Assembly: GCA_036499395.1 (NCBI GenBank)
Contig: DASYDW010000002.1
Location: 1-64,000, forward strand
DNA length: 64,000 bases
Direction: 5' to 3'
Source of the DNA: Pirellulales bacterium
GTDB lineage: Bacteria > Planctomycetota > Planctomycetia > Pirellulales > JACPPG01
Of the stretch, positions 50,757 through 60,550 are shown one piece after another; the first letter of the stretch is position 1; the number at the start of each line of letters is the position of its first letter. Under the pieces are notes generated by a model, which saw nothing but the letters and a program-made list of their open reading frames with translations, was not told where the DNA came from and made no database searches. The position numbers and the translations under genes are program-made.

Positions 50757-51902
50757 TTACGCGGATTTGCCGACCTTCTGAGGCCGACGTGCGTAGCTCA
50801 CAATCACGAACGCCGCGGCCAGCAGGCACAACGCCCAGGTCGATGGTTCGGGCAGCGTGATCAGCACGGCGTCGCGAAATTGCGAGCCTGGCACGTCGGC
50901 GAGTCCGACGATCTGATCGCGATCGTTGATGCCGAATACTCCCCACAACGTCCAGCCGGTTGGCATCAGCGAATTGAGCGACGTCATTTGACCGTTTTGC
51001 CACAGGAACGGTCGATAGCCATTCGCATCCGAGACGCCGATGACTTGTCCAAGGTCATTAATAGCAGTGGCATAGCTCGTCGGATAACCATTGGTCCCGA
51101 GGGCCGTGATCACGCCGTTTTGAATGAGAACGGCTTGTTGGGTATGAGATCCGAGCGTCGGCGATAGGTTGCCGACGATCATCCCCTGATTGTTGATCGC
51201 GGTCGCGGTTACGTAGGTTCCTGCCGGCACGACGGGAGACAAGTTGCCATTTTGCCAAGCGAAGCCATTGTACCCGGGGTACATAATCGCGGGCGCTTGC
51301 CCTCCCACAACCTGACCGGCGTTGTTGATACCCAGGGCCGCGGTGCCGCCGGTTGTATTCACGTCGCTGATGATGCCATTTTGCCAGATGACAGAATGCG
51401 TCGTGCTGTCTGTCGGATAGTTGTCGACGCTGCCGACGATCTGGCCTGCATCATTGATGCCATTCGCGGCGCTCTCCGAAAAGCCTACCTCGGCGGGCAG
51501 CACCGCGATCGTCCCGTTTTGCCATTCGACGGCTTGCTTCAGACCATCAGGCCCGACCGAGTAGCCGACGATCTGATCCGAACTGTTGATGCCCGTAATG
51601 GCGATCCCGGTCGCACCGGGCAGCGTGGGAAGGGGCGTTGTCACACCGTTATGCCACAAGAAGGGTTCCAGACCGCTTGCCGTGCTGAGAACCCCGGCCA
51701 CGTCTCCGGCGTTGTTGATGGCGATTGGCGACGGGAATGCTCCGCCGGGTGATGCGGGGACGCCGAAATCGACGATCGTGACGGCCTGGGCGTGTGCGGT
51801 GACGAAGGTCGCCAGGATCGTTGCGGCGAGTGCGAGCCGAAGAAACGTCGCCGCTGATCGTTGGTTAGGATTAGGACGTAGAACCAAGCGCGCAGAACCC
51901 AT
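50757..51902 (-). CDS. PEP-CTERM protein with HAF-type repeats
   Basis: A 381-residue exported protein. A signal peptide (LRLALAATILATFVTAHAQA) leads into about seven ~45-residue repeats with NNAGDVAG, INDAGQIVGS and WQNG words, the HAF extracellular repeat. The C terminus is a PEP-CTERM sorting signal: PEPSTWALCLLAAAF, then SYARRPQK. It should be handled by an exosortase, none of which is in the window. AAGG eleven bases before ATG 51902 is a plausible ribosome site. The repeats likely form a beta-propeller-like surface structure. Confidence 0.9.
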   Translation of the reverse strand: MGSARLVLRPNPNQRSAATFLRLALAATILATFVTAHAQAVTIVDFGVPASPGGAFPSPIAINNAGDVAGVLSTASGLEPFLWHNGVTTPLPTLPGATGIAITGINSSDQIVGYSVGPDGLKQAVEWQNGTIAVLPAEVGFSESAANGINDAGQIVGSVDNYPTDSTTHSVIWQNGIISDVNTTGGTAALGINNAGQVVGGQAPAIMYPGYNGFAWQNGNLSPVVPAGTYVTATAINNQGMIVGNLSPTLGSHTQQAVLIQNGVITALGTNGYPTSYATAINDLGQVIGVSDANGYRPFLWQNGQMTSLNSLMPTGWTLWGVFGINDRDQIVGLADVPGSQFRDAVLITLPEPSTWALCLLAAAFVIVSYARRPQKVGKSA

Positions 51903-52179
51903 ATTGAATAACCTTGGAAGATGAAAAGCAGGAGAGAAGCACGTCGCTGACGATCGCGCCGTTGAGGCGATCCTCAGGTAAAGAATTGACGAACTATCTG
52001 CTCTTCACTGGCGAGAAAGAAAATCGAGAATACGCGGCGTTTATCGGTGCTGCGTGAAAATGTATTGCGTGAAGTTCCAGTCGTTTAGCCTAGGTAGGGG
52101 CCGAATGGGTGTCAAGCTGCTTACGAAGCTCGACGATTGAATATGGCGGCTATGGTCGTTTGTTGTATGTGAAGTTCTC

Positions 52180-52917
52180 CTACGGCAATGTGACGCTCTC
52201 GCCGCCGGCAACAGTGAGTAAGGACCGCAGCAGTTCGGGAGGAGAATTTGGCGGTAAAAAGCGAACCGATCCGTCGCCGAGAAGGACCGAGGCACCACCG
52301 TGGTGATGACTTCTCACGCCATAATCCGTTTCCGAATTAACGTTGAAATCGAGCATCTCGAAATCGAGATCGCGCGGGGCCGTCCAAGGTATATTCAGCC
52401 CAGTGACTTCGACGACGACGGCGGTCCTTGGTAGCCCGTCAACTAACGCTTCCCGCGTCCTGCTTTTGTCGTACGGCCACGCGGTTTGATCGCCGATCAC
52501 GGCGACGTAGTTAGTCGTGCCCGGAGGCGCGTCTTTGTCGTCAGGGCAACGCAGGGCATCCGGCATCTTGTCAATGAGCGGTCGATTATGCGGGCCGTCC
52601 CACGGCTCATCGAAGTCGTACTGACTGGCGAGTCCGTCGCCGAAGTAGGGAAGCAGTAGCGCACGCCAACTATGCATGGGCCGGCCGTGACGATCGACGA
52701 CATACGCCGGCGGCAATGCATCGTAGACGTCATAGTAGTTTGATAAAGCCAGCCCGATTTGCTTTAGATTGTCGCTGCACCGCGCGCGACCCGAAGCTTC
52801 ACGAGAACCAACCTCCGGCATTAGTAATGCGATCAGAATGCCGGCAAACACCACGAAGAGAATCAATATCTGAAGAAGCTGCGACACGGACCGTGATTTA
52901 GGCGTGTGAGGATGCAT
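52180..52917 (-). CDS. DUF1559 pseudopilin-like protein
   Basis: A 245-residue protein of the planctomycete DUF1559 family. The N-terminal hydrophobic segment ([21 protein letters not shown]) is a pilin-like helix; [24 protein letters not shown] is the family signature, and [18 protein letters not shown] is the closing H-x-G motif. The family is huge in planctomycetes and its role is unknown; a link to type II secretion or pilus-like structures is inferred. The prepilin peptidase site (G before FTL) is not evident, unlike most members. Confidence 0.88.
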   Translation of the reverse strand: MHPHTPKSRSVSQLLQILILFVVFAGILIALLMPEVGSREASGRARCSDNLKQIGLALSNYYDVYDALPPAYVVDRHGRPMHSWRALLLPYFGDGLASQYDFDEPWDGPHNRPLIDKMPDALRCPDDKDAPPGTTNYVAVIGDQTAWPYDKSRTREALVDGLPRTAVVVEVTGLNIPWTAPRDLDFEMLDFNVNSETDYGVRSHHHGGASVLLGDGSVRFLPPNSPPELLRSLLTVAGGESVTLP

Positions 52918-53179
52918 GCATCGATTCTATCAGCGCGTGCGCCCTGCCGAGTACTTGTGCGGTGGCGGATGCCGCCAAACGGCTCTGCCCGGAATCTGGT
53001 GGCGTCGGACGGCAGAAAACCTGCGGAAACGGGCATGCCAGATGGACGATCGTGTATACGATATTCTACAAGTGCGCGCGGCCGAAGGCTGTGGCTTCCG
53101 AGAACCGCCGTCGTGGCGCGACAATTAAGTTCGCTCGCGAACGTCAGTACGCCGAGTTCGTTTTTCATCCAGGTCATTC

Positions 53180-54934
53180 ATGTTCAGACTCACAACTATC
53201 CTTTCCGTCCTGTTGGCTGTCTTGGCGATTGCGGTCCACGCGCTCGCGGCGGAGCAAGAGGTTGTTGACGAAGCCGCGGCGATCATGAAAATCGAGTTGC
53301 TGGGTGGTAAGGTGCTGCGTGACACGGCAGCGCCTGAGGGGCCGGTTGTGGGGGTCGACTTTTCCGGCAGCGGCCGGATCAACGACCGGTACTGGCACCT
53401 GTTGAAATCTTTTCCGCAGCTACGGCAGCTCGACTTGCGCGAAACGCCGATTACAGATGCGAGCCTGAAGCGGCTTGCCGAGCTGCCTACGCTGACGACG
53501 TTGAATCTTGCCAATACGGCGATCACCGACGCAGGCTTGCGCGAACTGGCGGCGCTGCCGGGCCTGACGGCGCTTGATCTGGGCGAAACTCACATCACGG
53601 ATGCGGGGCTAAAGACATTGGCCGCGGTGAAAGGCCTGGAGCGGCTTGAGCTGCGAGGCACGCGAATCAAAGATGCCGGGGTTAGCGAGCTGCGGGCGCT
53701 TGAGAATTTGAAATCGCTCGGGTTGCAGTCGACGCCGATTACCGCTGCCAGCCTGCCGGTTTTGGCGAGCATGCCAGGGCTGACGTCGTTGGATCTGAAC
53801 TACACCGACGTTTCGACCGCGGGACTGACGGCGCTACGGCACCTCGAAAATTTGACCACGCTCAAGCTGGCCGACACGAAATTGACAAGTGATGACGTAA
53901 AAATCATCGCCCAAATGCGTGGTCTGACACAACTCGACGTCGTGTTCAACCTGCTCAAAGATGCCGACCTGGCCGAGCTGCGCGTGCTGACGAACTTGCA
54001 CGAACTGAATCTCGGCAACAACATGCCGATCTCGGACGCCGGGATCGAGCAACTACGCGATTTGAAGGAGTTGACGACGCTCAAACTATCGCAAGCCCGA
54101 ATTACAGATCGGGCTTTGACGGTGCTCAGTGGGTTTACCAACTTAACGACCCTCGATTTATTCGGGACGAAGATCTCGGACGCGGGGCTGGATGAGATCG
54201 CGAAGCTCAAGAACCTGACGAGCCTTTCGCTAGGCGGTACCCCGGTCACCGACGCCGGGCTGAAAAAACTGGTTGGGCTTACGAAGCTGACAACGCTGAA
54301 TCTCAATAACACCCGCGTCACCGACGAGGGGCTGGCCGCGGTAGGCGCGTTTACGAACCTGACCGAACTGCAACTCGTGGGCTCGCAGATCACCGGCGAG
54401 GGGTTGAAGGAGTTGTCAGGGCTATCGAACCTGTCGATGCTCGCGATCGGCAACACGCACGTCAAGGATGCCCATCTCGGTGCGCTGGCCAGTTTACCCA
54501 AGCTAACGTCGCTCTACCTGGATGATGCGATGATCACCGACGCCGGATTAAAGGAGCTTGGCAAGTTGAGCAACTTGGAAGAACTGAGCGTCGGAGACAA
54601 CGAAGTAACGGATGCAGGCGCGCGCGAGATCCGTGGATTGACTAAGCTCACCTTTCTCGAACTTGGAGGGACTAAGATCACGGATGCCGGTCTCGAAGAA
54701 TTGCACGGGCTCGCGAACCTGCGCAGGCTCGACCTGATCGGCTGTGAACAGATCACGATGACCGGCGTGCAACAACTGCGTGAGCTACCTCGCCTTGCGC
54801 AGCTGAGTCTCAGCGAGTCAGTCGTCACCGGCAACGGTTATAAGATCCTCGCGGCGATCGAGAATTTGACGACGCTCGTTTTCAATCTCAATGGGACGTA
54901 CACCGTAATCAAAGCGCGGCCGGCGGCGGAGTAG
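53180..54934 (+). CDS. Exported leucine-rich-repeat protein
   Basis: A 584-residue exported protein: a signal peptide (TILSVLLAVLAIAVHALAA) and about 20 leucine-rich repeats of 24 residues with words such as TDAGLRELAALPGLTALDLG and ITDAGLKTLA. This is the plant/bacterial LRR type with a conserved T-D-A-G-L. It forms a curved protein-binding solenoid. It ends 4 bases before the convergent SurA-like gene's stop. A ribosome site is weak (CCAGG near 53167). Partner unknown. Confidence 0.9.
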   Translation: MFRLTTILSVLLAVLAIAVHALAAEQEVVDEAAAIMKIELLGGKVLRDTAAPEGPVVGVDFSGSGRINDRYWHLLKSFPQLRQLDLRETPITDASLKRLAELPTLTTLNLANTAITDAGLRELAALPGLTALDLGETHITDAGLKTLAAVKGLERLELRGTRIKDAGVSELRALENLKSLGLQSTPITAASLPVLASMPGLTSLDLNYTDVSTAGLTALRHLENLTTLKLADTKLTSDDVKIIAQMRGLTQLDVVFNLLKDADLAELRVLTNLHELNLGNNMPISDAGIEQLRDLKELTTLKLSQARITDRALTVLSGFTNLTTLDLFGTKISDAGLDEIAKLKNLTSLSLGGTPVTDAGLKKLVGLTKLTTLNLNNTRVTDEGLAAVGAFTNLTELQLVGSQITGEGLKELSGLSNLSMLAIGNTHVKDAHLGALASLPKLTSLYLDDAMITDAGLKELGKLSNLEELSVGDNEVTDAGAREIRGLTKLTFLELGGTKITDAGLEELHGLANLRRLDLIGCEQITMTGVQQLRELPRLAQLSLSESVVTGNGYKILAAIENLTTLVFNLNGTYTVIKARPAAE

Positions 54935-54938
54935 TCGC

Positions 54939-55556
54939 TTACTCGTCTGCCAGCATATTTACAGGATATTGCTCGCGCAATTGTTTGAGATAATAGCGAC
55001 CTGCCATCTTGTTGCGCACTCTTTCAAGCTCGGTCGTCGGCCTCGGATGTTGCGGGGTATGCGTTGCGATCCAACTCAGGGCAATCGCGTTCTCGATGTA
55101 CGACTGCTTCTGATTGTCCAGCGACATAGGACCATTCGCTGTACTCGCCACGAGTTCGTCGCGAGACTGCAGGCCTTGCTTGCGAAGTTTCTTCGGGATT
55201 TCTTTGCGCTCGAATTCCTCGCCTGCGGCTGTTTTGATCTTGTTGAATTGTTCGCTCGGTATCTGCTTGCGGACATCGAGCATCACTAATTTGATCTCGA
55301 TCAAATGATTAATTCGACCTTCGGTTAGTTTCTTGCGAATGTTGTCGTGCTGATCGACAGGAATCTTTTTTGACTGCTCGAAGTCGAGAATCACCTGATC
55401 GACGAACGGCACGACATCCCGTTCCAGGATCAGCTCATCGCCGACACTTGCCAAGACCTTGGGTTCGCCGGCACCCACCGCGTCTTCGGCAGATGCCAGT
55501 GATTGACACAGTATGGTCGCTACGAGTAATCCTAGGCGAGTCGTCAAGCGGCGCAT
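54939..55556 (-). CDS. SurA-N-like exported chaperone protein
   Basis: A 205-residue protein with a signal peptide (LGLLVATILCQSLASA) and a SurA N-terminal-like fold: VLASVGDELILERDV, then LTEGRINHLIEIKLVMLD and RKEIPKKLRKQGLQS. No parvulin isomerase domain follows, so it would be a chaperone-only form, holding outer-membrane or secreted proteins. GAGG ten bases before ATG 55556 supports the start; the frame extends upstream to 55649. Confidence 0.78.
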   Translation of the reverse strand: MRRLTTRLGLLVATILCQSLASAEDAVGAGEPKVLASVGDELILERDVVPFVDQVILDFEQSKKIPVDQHDNIRKKLTEGRINHLIEIKLVMLDVRKQIPSEQFNKIKTAAGEEFERKEIPKKLRKQGLQSRDELVASTANGPMSLDNQKQSYIENAIALSWIATHTPQHPRPTTELERVRNKMAGRYYLKQLREQYPVNMLADE

Positions 55557-55740
55557 GTGCGTGTCCTCACGTGGCGTGGCATTACGGGCCGTAACGTAGG
55601 AAGCAGGATATCCGTGGCAGAATGAACGACGCGCGCGGGAAGGTAGCATTTCGACTACCGCAGGTCAACGCGACGTATGCACCGGCGGGGTCAGCCTGGC
55701 CGGCTGACAGCGAAATTCCCGGCCGGGCGACGCTCAATTG

Positions 55741-56412
55741 TTACCTGCGCCGGCGTGCCGCGGCGAACAACAGCACGCCTGTGGCGGCCAGCACCAGCGT
55801 GCCGGGCTCGGGCACGAGCTTGAATTCCGACAGTAGTTCCGGCGAGAAGACGGACGGGCTTTGGAAGAAGTAGTAGATCGACGAGGGGAGCGTTCCGATG
55901 CGCAGATCGTTCACGCCTGCGCCTTGCAGATCGACTTGTCCCGCGTTGACGAGACCGGCGTACAGGTCCAGATGTGCCGTGCCCGAGTAGTACGCCAGCG
56001 TGATGGTTTGATCGAGCGGGGTCCAGCCCAGGCTGGTCAGGAGTGCCCCGGCGCCGGGGTTGGTGTCTTCACGCACCGCCGTGATCACAACGGCCGAGGT
56101 CGAAATGGTGACGCGATTCGATCGTAGCCATTCTTCCGAAGTCTCGCCGATGCCGTTGAGCTCGGTGTAGTTGGTGGTGAACTCCGAGCGGCGCTGCAGG
56201 TAGATCGAGCCGTCCAGGAAGCTCGGCGCGGCGGTCATCAAAGAGTTCGAGATGTTGTGCAGCATGCGCGGCTGCTCGGACAGATGCGCAGTTTCAATCG
56301 ACTCGTTGCCGTAATGCGTCAACCAACTGACGGTGAAGGGGACGGCGTGCGCGGCACGGCCACCGCCGAGCGTGATCAGTAGAAACAGCAGCAGACAAGA
56401 TATACGTCGCAT
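55741..56412 (-). CDS. PEP-CTERM protein
   Basis: A 223-residue exported protein. It has a signal peptide (LLLFLLITLGGGRAAHA), a beta-rich body with LDGSIYLQRRSEFTTNYTEL and a choice of dyadic DLYAGLVNAGQVDLQ, and the PEP-CTERM sorting tail PEPGTLVLAATGVLLFAAARRRR. It should be anchored or released by an exosortase system. No other domain is recognised. Confidence 0.88.
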   Translation of the reverse strand: MRRISCLLLFLLITLGGGRAAHAVPFTVSWLTHYGNESIETAHLSEQPRMLHNISNSLMTAAPSFLDGSIYLQRRSEFTTNYTELNGIGETSEEWLRSNRVTISTSAVVITAVREDTNPGAGALLTSLGWTPLDQTITLAYYSGTAHLDLYAGLVNAGQVDLQGAGVNDLRIGTLPSSIYYFFQSPSVFSPELLSEFKLVPEPGTLVLAATGVLLFAAARRRR

Positions 56413-56952
56413 GGAAACACACTTACGGAGTTGGGGGGGTGGCGAGGCAGGTAGCGGTTCGCTCGGCGAAGGTGTTCATCGAGCGACAACGGCGGATGGC
56501 CCAGCGCGCAGAGACGCGCGATTTGCGGTAAGAAACGCGAAAAGGCTCGCGAGATTCCGCAGGAGCCGTCGGCTACCTGCTCTGCACTAGCAATTCTCTG
56601 TTCCGAGAGAAATTAGGCCCGGGGGCCGCTGCGAAAGAGCAACGGGTGGGCCGATCACTCGTTTATAAACGCGATCCGAAACGGACGCAACGAATCGGTT
56701 CCGGCCGAGACGCGACGGGGCCCGGCACCGTTAAATGAGTTGCTAATGGCAGGCCATATTGAAAATGTCTGCGGACCTGCCTAAAGTACGCTGTCTTTCG
56801 ACCTGGGGCAGGTGCAGCTAATCAAAGCTTCTCGCGAATTCTTCGCCCACGACTTCCACACCAGGTGATTGCATCGCCTGGGCTTTTCCACGGGAAGTCC
56901 TCCGATGTGTCGCATGAGCGGCAGTTTTGTTTACTTGCACCAGGGGAAAGTC
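56413..56952. other. Structured stretch between two divergent PEP-CTERM genes
   Basis: A 9-base perfect inverted repeat, GCAGGTAGC (56447-56455) and GCTACCTGC (56572-56580), extends imperfectly to about 20 bases and brackets smaller hairpins such as GCGCG-CAGAGA-CGCGC near 56502. It sits where the minus-strand leader of the 56412 gene would be. No small gene is evident. Confidence 0.5.
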
Positions 56953-57972
56953 ATGCTTCGAATCAATTCCACGCTTGCGATCATTGCTTCACTACTTTTT
57001 CCCGCCCTGGCCTCGGCGGCACAGCCCACGACGGCGACCGGGTATGCCATCTACGGCGCCGGCAACGTCGAGCTGACCAGCTATTCGACGTCGATCGGCC
57101 CGATCTATGCGGGCGGTAACTTGGCGCTCGACTTCGGCTACGGCATCCAGCGGTCCAGCCAGAACTCGGGCGATATGTATGCGCGCGGAAACCTGACGCT
57201 TGGCAACTTGAGCGACGTGACGGGGAATCTGTACGCGAATCATAGCGTGACGCTCGGTAACGATGAGTCGGTGACGGGCAATATTCGCTACGGCACCGGT
57301 TACACGAACGGTAGCTCTTTCAACACGATCGGCGGCACCACGACACAGCAATTCGACACCGTGGCCCCGGTCGGCTTGCCCAAGGCAACCAGCTTTACGC
57401 CTGGCTTTACCGATGCCATTCATAGCACCAGCTTTTCCTTGGCACCCGGATCGTACGGCGCGGTCACCGAAAGCGGGCTGTTCGAGAGCGTGCATCTGAC
57501 TTCGGGCACGTACTACCTGAATTCGCTGTCGTTGCTGGATTCGACTTCGTTGTATCTGGACTTCAACGGCACGCAGCCGATCAAGGTTTACGTGCAGGGG
57601 GACATCAAGATCGACAGCGGCTTTAATGTCTACGTGAACGGAGTCGCCGTCGGTAACGGCAACAATGGGCTGCAAACCGGGTACGCGGGACTGACCCTCT
57701 TCGAGACGCACGGCAACTTCACGATGGGCTCCGGCTTTCTGAACTATTTCTACGGCACGATCTTCGCGCCGCAGGGTTCGGTCACGATGAACGTCCAGGA
57801 CATGTTCGGGTCGATCATCGCCGGCGGCGATATCAAGGGGAACGTTTACATGGACGAGCGGTCGTCGCAATTGGTGACCGCGCCCGAGCCATCGACGATC
57901 GCGCTGGTGGCGATCGCGATACCGGGGCTCGCGCTGCTGGCGCTGCGGAGGCGAAAGAGCGCCGTGGCGTGA
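56953..57972 (+). CDS. PEP-CTERM protein with bactofilin-like repeats
   Basis: A 339-residue exported protein. A signal peptide (TLAIIASLLFPALASA) is followed by ~25-residue glycine/asparagine-rich repeats (GDMYARGNLTLGNLSDVTGN, SVTGNI) that resemble bactofilin or similar beta-helix coils, then PEPSTIALVAIAIPGLALLALRRRK, a PEP-CTERM sorting tail. A beta-helical surface fibre is plausible. AGGGGAAAG before ATG 56953 supports the start; earlier ATGs in frame lack it. Confidence 0.88.
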   Translation: MLRINSTLAIIASLLFPALASAAQPTTATGYAIYGAGNVELTSYSTSIGPIYAGGNLALDFGYGIQRSSQNSGDMYARGNLTLGNLSDVTGNLYANHSVTLGNDESVTGNIRYGTGYTNGSSFNTIGGTTTQQFDTVAPVGLPKATSFTPGFTDAIHSTSFSLAPGSYGAVTESGLFESVHLTSGTYYLNSLSLLDSTSLYLDFNGTQPIKVYVQGDIKIDSGFNVYVNGVAVGNGNNGLQTGYAGLTLFETHGNFTMGSGFLNYFYGTIFAPQGSVTMNVQDMFGSIIAGGDIKGNVYMDERSSQLVTAPEPSTIALVAIAIPGLALLALRRRKSAVA

Positions 57973-58120
57973 ACGGCGAGTGAATCGTGGGCCGAGCCGG
58001 CAGGAATGCGCTGATGCCACGCCCTGCGGGTGGTGAATGTAGCCTTCTGGTCGAGGGAACGCCTTGAACGACCTGGCAATGATCGGGTATTTGCTGATGC
58101 GTAGGTGACGCAAAGGCGGT

Positions 58121-60379
58121 TCATCGAGACGTGGTCGGCGGAATCACTGGAAGGATTAGCCGAGAAGGTGATTGCATGTCGTGATGGATCGATTGCTGTG
58201 CCACTACCGGTGTCACGGCAGTGGCCACCGACCCTTCGGTATTCAAGTTGCGGTCAAATCGTGGATAGTTGCTGCTCGAGACTTCCAAACGAAGACAATG
58301 TCCGTCTAAAAACACGAAGCTGGTTGGCCACATTGTGACCTTGATTTCCTGCGTACTGTTGGCATCGCCCGAGTCCTGCGGGAACTGGTAGCGAAGGATC
58401 CCCTCCGAAATATTGTAGGCTGACCCGTCCGGGTGAACGTCTACGAGTTTTCCGGTGAAATCCGTGGTCGGTGCCGATGTGGAGACGTGAAGAACGAGTT
58501 CGATGGGACCAGTCACCTCAAGTTTGCCCTGTAGCGGCTCGCTCGTGTATACGAGAACGTCTTGACGATTCTCGACTTCGTTTTGCGACGTCATTCCGGC
58601 ATTTGGCCCAAGCATGGCGCCGCCGGCTGTTGGAACCGGGTCGAGCGGATCGTACTGATACTCGTCCGATGGTTCACTAGAGGTCGGCGGAGACGTTGCC
58701 AAGAAGCCATCGCCGTCCCGGTTGTTGGCATGGCCGCTACTGCGCAGATAGTAGGCAGTGTATTGGGTTCTCGCGAGCGGCCATTCTTGCTCGTCCCTCC
58801 ATTCATTGGTCCCCATCACGAAGATTCGTACAGGGGCGAACGCGGCAGTCGCGCGTCCCAGTAAATGTTCGTCGAACCACGGCACACTTGGGGCCAGACT
58901 TTCCAGCCGAAAATTCTTCAGCCTGTGTCCATCGGGCGGGGTTATCGTACCAGCATGCACCCACGGTCCGATAATTAAACGCGCTGCAGAAGCAATTTGC
59001 GGAACAGCGTGTGTTCGAATTTGTGCATAATCGTTCACCTGGGTAGGGAGGAACGGATCGTACCAGCCTGCCATCAGTAGCGTCGGTGCTTTCAGGCTTC
59101 GAGCGCGATTTTCGCCGTCTATCTGCGCCCAGTATTCATCGCGCTCGCTGTGTGTGGCCCAATCATCAAAAAAAGGGATATCACCTGCGGCACGGTCGTC
59201 CGCCTCAATTACAGGCAGACCATCAAAGCCCCGCTGCATGGCATCAGCGTCGGGCGCGATATCACGCGTCCCGTGCGACAGGACTGCCCAGTGGAGAGCA
59301 CTCTTCAGTGAAAATGCGCCGCCTGGATGAAACATGCTGTGGAAATCAGTGCTGGACTCTTGAATGATCAATGCTGTCGGGCCCGGATTGGCGCGATCCG
59401 CCAAAACCCACTCTGTGTACGCGTAATAGGAGCATCCCCACATGCCTAGGCGTCCGTCATACCAGGGTTGCGTGGCCAGCCACGCCAGCGTGTCGATACC
59501 GTCCTGATGTTCACTTCGCAGCGGGTAGTAGTCGCCTCCCGAGTCGAATCGCCCTCGCGTTCCTTGGATTACAACCGTATAGCCTCGCTCGGCCCACATT
59601 CTTCCAACGATCGTTGCAAACAATCCATTGACGAGTGTCTTTGAGTAGGGAATCCGTACCAGGATTGTCGGCGTCTTTGATCCCGCTCTGCGAGGGTGGT
59701 AAATATCGGCCACCAATGGGACGCCGTCGGTGGCCGTAATCGGCACTTTGCGATCAATTCTTACGGCGAATTCCGCCGGGCGGATTCCAAGTTGACGTGC
59801 CAGTATGGAGGGGCCGACCAAATAAACGATCCACAGGGGCAGGCACACGGCTATTAACGATCCGCCTACCAGCCAAGCGCATCGCGATAGCCAGGCCCGA
59901 CGTGATGTTCGGACTTGCAGATGCACCTCAGTTCGCCGCAGCCTGCAGTGGTGCATTCCCAAGACTAATAGGTAGGTGGCCAGCCCCCAGTGGAAAAAAA
60001 TGGGAATTGATCCACCGGTCCAACGTTCGTGAGGATAAAGACTCATCCGAATCGCATAGCGGATCACCATCACCAGTAAATAGATGCTCCCAAAAGTGAC
60101 CAAGAACGTTCCTGCAAACCGACGAGGCCGATAACTCCAACCCGATGTTCGGGTGAAATCGAGATTGATCTTCGCCATTAGCCCGATGATCAGGATTTGG
60201 CAGACTAACAGCTGAGGGTAGGGCAATAGGCCGGAAAACCACTCTTCCGAAGGAGGCAAGAAATGCACGTGCCAGAGCTCGACAATGATCTGGCCGACAA
60301 CGCGTAAGCAAAAGAGCGCCGAAAGTGACCAAAGTGCCAAGGCCGACCGCGACATGTGACGAATGAGAAATGTTTTCAT
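58121..60379 (-). CDS. CocE/NonD family hydrolase fused to a membrane domain
   Basis: A 752-residue protein. Residues ~1-190 hold about five membrane helices; residues ~205-750 form an X-Pro-dipeptidyl-peptidase-like (S15/CocE) alpha/beta hydrolase with a C-terminal jelly roll. The nucleophile is likely the Ser in MWGCSYYAYTEW (GxSYxG in most), with Asp in AGWYDPFL and His in GPWVHAGT. CocE cleaves cocaine and NonD-type enzymes act on cyclic compounds; the substrate here is unknown. Membrane fusion is uncommon. Sampled G+C is lower than in the neighbouring window. Confidence 0.85.
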   Translation of the reverse strand: MKTFLIRHMSRSALALWSLSALFCLRVVGQIIVELWHVHFLPPSEEWFSGLLPYPQLLVCQILIIGLMAKINLDFTRTSGWSYRPRRFAGTFLVTFGSIYLLVMVIRYAIRMSLYPHERWTGGSIPIFFHWGLATYLLVLGMHHCRLRRTEVHLQVRTSRRAWLSRCAWLVGGSLIAVCLPLWIVYLVGPSILARQLGIRPAEFAVRIDRKVPITATDGVPLVADIYHPRRAGSKTPTILVRIPYSKTLVNGLFATIVGRMWAERGYTVVIQGTRGRFDSGGDYYPLRSEHQDGIDTLAWLATQPWYDGRLGMWGCSYYAYTEWVLADRANPGPTALIIQESSTDFHSMFHPGGAFSLKSALHWAVLSHGTRDIAPDADAMQRGFDGLPVIEADDRAAGDIPFFDDWATHSERDEYWAQIDGENRARSLKAPTLLMAGWYDPFLPTQVNDYAQIRTHAVPQIASAARLIIGPWVHAGTITPPDGHRLKNFRLESLAPSVPWFDEHLLGRATAAFAPVRIFVMGTNEWRDEQEWPLARTQYTAYYLRSSGHANNRDGDGFLATSPPTSSEPSDEYQYDPLDPVPTAGGAMLGPNAGMTSQNEVENRQDVLVYTSEPLQGKLEVTGPIELVLHVSTSAPTTDFTGKLVDVHPDGSAYNISEGILRYQFPQDSGDANSTQEIKVTMWPTSFVFLDGHCLRLEVSSSNYPRFDRNLNTEGSVATAVTPVVAQQSIHHDMQSPSRLILPVIPPTTSR

Positions 60380-60550
60380 GTCAATTGTCCCTCGCGCCCA
60401 CGCCTATGACCTTCTTGGCATCATGCTCTGCAATAGAAATTGTAAAGCGAAGATGCCGAGGCGATAGCTGGCTCAGGCTGGAATACTGGCCCGGCCTTCG
60501 TATCATGGATATCTGGTGCCCTATACCTCCTGTGTTCTAATGCGGAATAG

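Noticed and set aside
53400-54900. Regular 72-base periodicity resembling a repeat array
   Set aside because: It is the coding pattern of 24-residue leucine-rich repeats; units diverge and have no spacers, so this is not CRISPR or satellite DNA.
57000-58113. Minus-strand frame opposite the bactofilin-like PEP-CTERM gene
   Set aside because: The plus-strand gene carries both a signal peptide and a sorting tail; the antisense is rich in Arg and His without pattern.
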